Source of the DNA: Tropicimonas marinistellae
Lineage (GTDB): Bacteria; Pseudomonadota; Alphaproteobacteria; Rhodobacterales; Rhodobacteraceae
Assembly: GCF_001509585.1 (NCBI RefSeq)
Contig: NZ_LNCI01000014.1
Coordinates: 1-64,000, forward strand
Length of the DNA: 64,000 nt
Direction: 5' to 3'
A program made the position numbers and the translations under genes. Positions 62,844-64,000 of the stretch are shown here, piece after piece (position 1 is the first letter of the stretch; each line of letters starts with the position of its first letter). Under the pieces are notes generated by a model that had not been told where the DNA came from, made no database searches, and was given only the letters and a program-made list of their open reading frames with translations.

Positions 62844-63605
62844 GTGGCGGGCCGTCTGGCGCATATCGTCCGCCACCCGATCAAGTCGCTCGGGTGGGAA
62901 GAACTGCCGGCGGTGGAGCTCAAGGCCGGGCAGGTGCTGCCCTTCGATCGCCACTGGGCACTGGCCCATGAAGCGGCGGCCTTCGATGGCGCGCCGGATG
63001 GCTGGTACGCGAAGCGGAACTTCGTGCGCGGCGTCGCCGCACCGCCGCTCATGGCGATCTCGGCGACCTTGTCGGACGACGCGCGGTCGGTCCGCCTCTC
63101 CCACCCCGAACGGCCGACGTTGGAGGTCACACCGGACAATGCCGATGCGTCGGTCGGTCTGGTCGACTGGATCGCACCGCTCTGGCCGGCGAACCGGCCC
63201 GCCCCTGCCCGTCTCGTCGCCGCCGAATCGCAGGCCATGACCGATGTCCCCGATCCCTTCGTCGCCGTTTTGAACCTCGCGTCCCTGCGCGACCTGGGCC
63301 AGCGAATGGGCAAAGACCTCTCGATCCACCGGTTTCGTGGCAACCTCTGGGTCGACGGCTTCGCGGAATGGGAGGAATTCGACTGGGTCGGGCACGAGAT
63401 CCGCATCGGCGCAACGCGCCTCAGGGTGGAGGAGCCGATCACGCGCTGCAATGCCACCAAGGCGAACCCGGTAACCGGCCAGGTGGACGGCGATACGCTC
63501 GCCGCCTTGGAGGCAGCCTTCGGGCACCGGGATTTCGGCGTCTATGCAACCGTCATCGAAGGCGGCCGTGTCCAACACGGCGACATTGCGGAGGCCCCGC
63601 TATGA
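62844..63605 (+). CDS. MOSC-domain protein
   Basis: A 253-residue MOSC protein of the MOCOS C-terminal/YiiM-like group: an N-terminal beta-barrel part (LAHIVRHPIKSLGWEELP) and the MOSC core with RFRGNLWVDG, the conserved Cys in TRCNATKANP and GVYATVIEGG. Such proteins handle molybdenum-cofactor sulfur or reduce N-hydroxylated compounds. The start is GTG at 62844, 7 bases after yidC; its stop overlaps engB by 4 bases. Confidence 0.87.
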   Translation: MAGRLAHIVRHPIKSLGWEELPAVELKAGQVLPFDRHWALAHEAAAFDGAPDGWYAKRNFVRGVAAPPLMAISATLSDDARSVRLSHPERPTLEVTPDNADASVGLVDWIAPLWPANRPAPARLVAAESQAMTDVPDPFVAVLNLASLRDLGQRMGKDLSIHRFRGNLWVDGFAEWEEFDWVGHEIRIGATRLRVEEPITRCNATKANPVTGQVDGDTLAALEAAFGHRDFGVYATVIEGGRVQHGDIAEAPL

Positions 63606-64000
63606 CGGCCCTTCCCTTTCCCCTTGCGGAGGCGCCCGAGCCCTTGGCGCTCGAAACCGGCCGCAAGCTCTTCGCGGGGCAGACGGAATTCCTCAAGGGC
63701 GTGGTCGCGATGTCCGGATTGCCGCCCGCCGACCGGCTCGAGGTCTGTTTCGCGGGCCGGTCCAACGTGGGAAAGTCCACGCTGATCAACGCGTTGACCG
63801 GGCACAAGGCACTGGCACGGGCCTCCAACACGCCGGGACGCACGCAGGAGATCAACTTTTTCACCCTGCAGGACAGCCACTACCTGGTGGACCTTCCCGG
63901 GTATGGATTTGCCAAGGCGCCGGTCGCCGTGGTCGAGAAGTGGCAGCGCCTGCTGAAAGCCTACCTCTCCGGCCGCGCCACGCTCCGGCGCGCCTTCGTC
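63602..64000 (+). CDS. engB: Ribosome biogenesis GTPase EngB/YsxC (5' part, cut by window end)
   Basis: The first 133 residues of a YihA/YsxC-type GTPase. G1 is GRSNVGKS (52-59), the G2 region is NTPGRTQEINFF, and G3 is DLPGYG (97-102). It helps late 50S assembly. The frame is still open at the last base. ATG 63602 overlaps the MOSC stop by 4 bases. Confidence 0.95.
   Translation, partial: MTALPFPLAEAPEPLALETGRKLFAGQTEFLKGVVAMSGLPPADRLEVCFAGRSNVGKSTLINALTGHKALARASNTPGRTQEINFFTLQDSHYLVDLPGYGFAKAPVAVVEKWQRLLKAYLSGRATLRRAFV

Noticed and set aside
61505-63460. A 651-codon minus-strand frame over yidC and the MOSC gene
   Set aside because: Both plus-strand genes are clear by motif. The minus frame has no recognisable domain.

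Overview
The window is 64 kb of high-GC, densely packed DNA from an alphaproteobacterium, most probably a Rhodobacterales (Roseobacter-group) species. The basis is the fbc/pet bc1 operon, the Zur/ZnuABC layout, the YidC-MOSC-EngB run, several alphaproteobacterial DUF families, RTX exoproteins and protein-level similarity to that group as I remember it. There is no phage, plasmid or insertion-sequence machinery and no rRNA. There is one tRNA. I recognise most genes by motif; none was confirmed by a database search.

Layout. 1-2190: gene-poor DNA around one DUF4386 membrane protein. 2193-7532: a secreted sulfatase divergent from a Crp/Fnr regulator with a perfect inverted repeat just before its start, then an AI-2E-family membrane protein and a DUF1269 protein. 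7931-14970: a zinc island. znuA is divergent from zur-znuC-znuB-COG0523-flavoprotein-COG0523, with a Zur-type palindrome between them, followed by DUF1826 and DUF6525 genes. Its znuB has lost its middle third to half in frame. 15128-22927: an outer-membrane barrel protein, petABC, DUF1349, an SGNH esterase, aroC and an SPFH/NfeD pair.

23036-37434: the most interesting region. Eleven tightly packed minus-strand genes encode a five-gene ABC importer, a cytoplasmic molybdopterin oxidoreductase, a ferredoxin-NAD(P) reductase-like flavoprotein, a class I glutamine amidotransferase, a glutamine-synthetase-like ligase, an amidase and a 2Fe-2S ferredoxin. They are divergent from a MocR/GabR-type regulator with GAACC direct repeats between. 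This looks like an uptake, redox and glutamylation route for an unidentified nitrogen compound. The importer's two ATPases are asymmetric, so that one of the two ATP sites should be degenerate.

37608-49792: pyrF, two RTX proteins (one with an embedded von Willebrand A-like domain, one with a CAP domain), then a PAS-LuxR regulator divergent from a branched-chain-type ABC importer that ends in an alpha/beta hydrolase. 50423-64000: an elongator-type tRNA-Met(CAT), selU, a leader with a tiny reading frame and a strong terminator before a TTG-started 2OG-Fe(II) oxygenase, a YbbA/YbbP/TesA-like set, a FAD-linked oxidase, ttcA, a GGDEF-EAL protein, yidC, a MOSC protein and the 5' part of engB (ysxC), cut by the window end.
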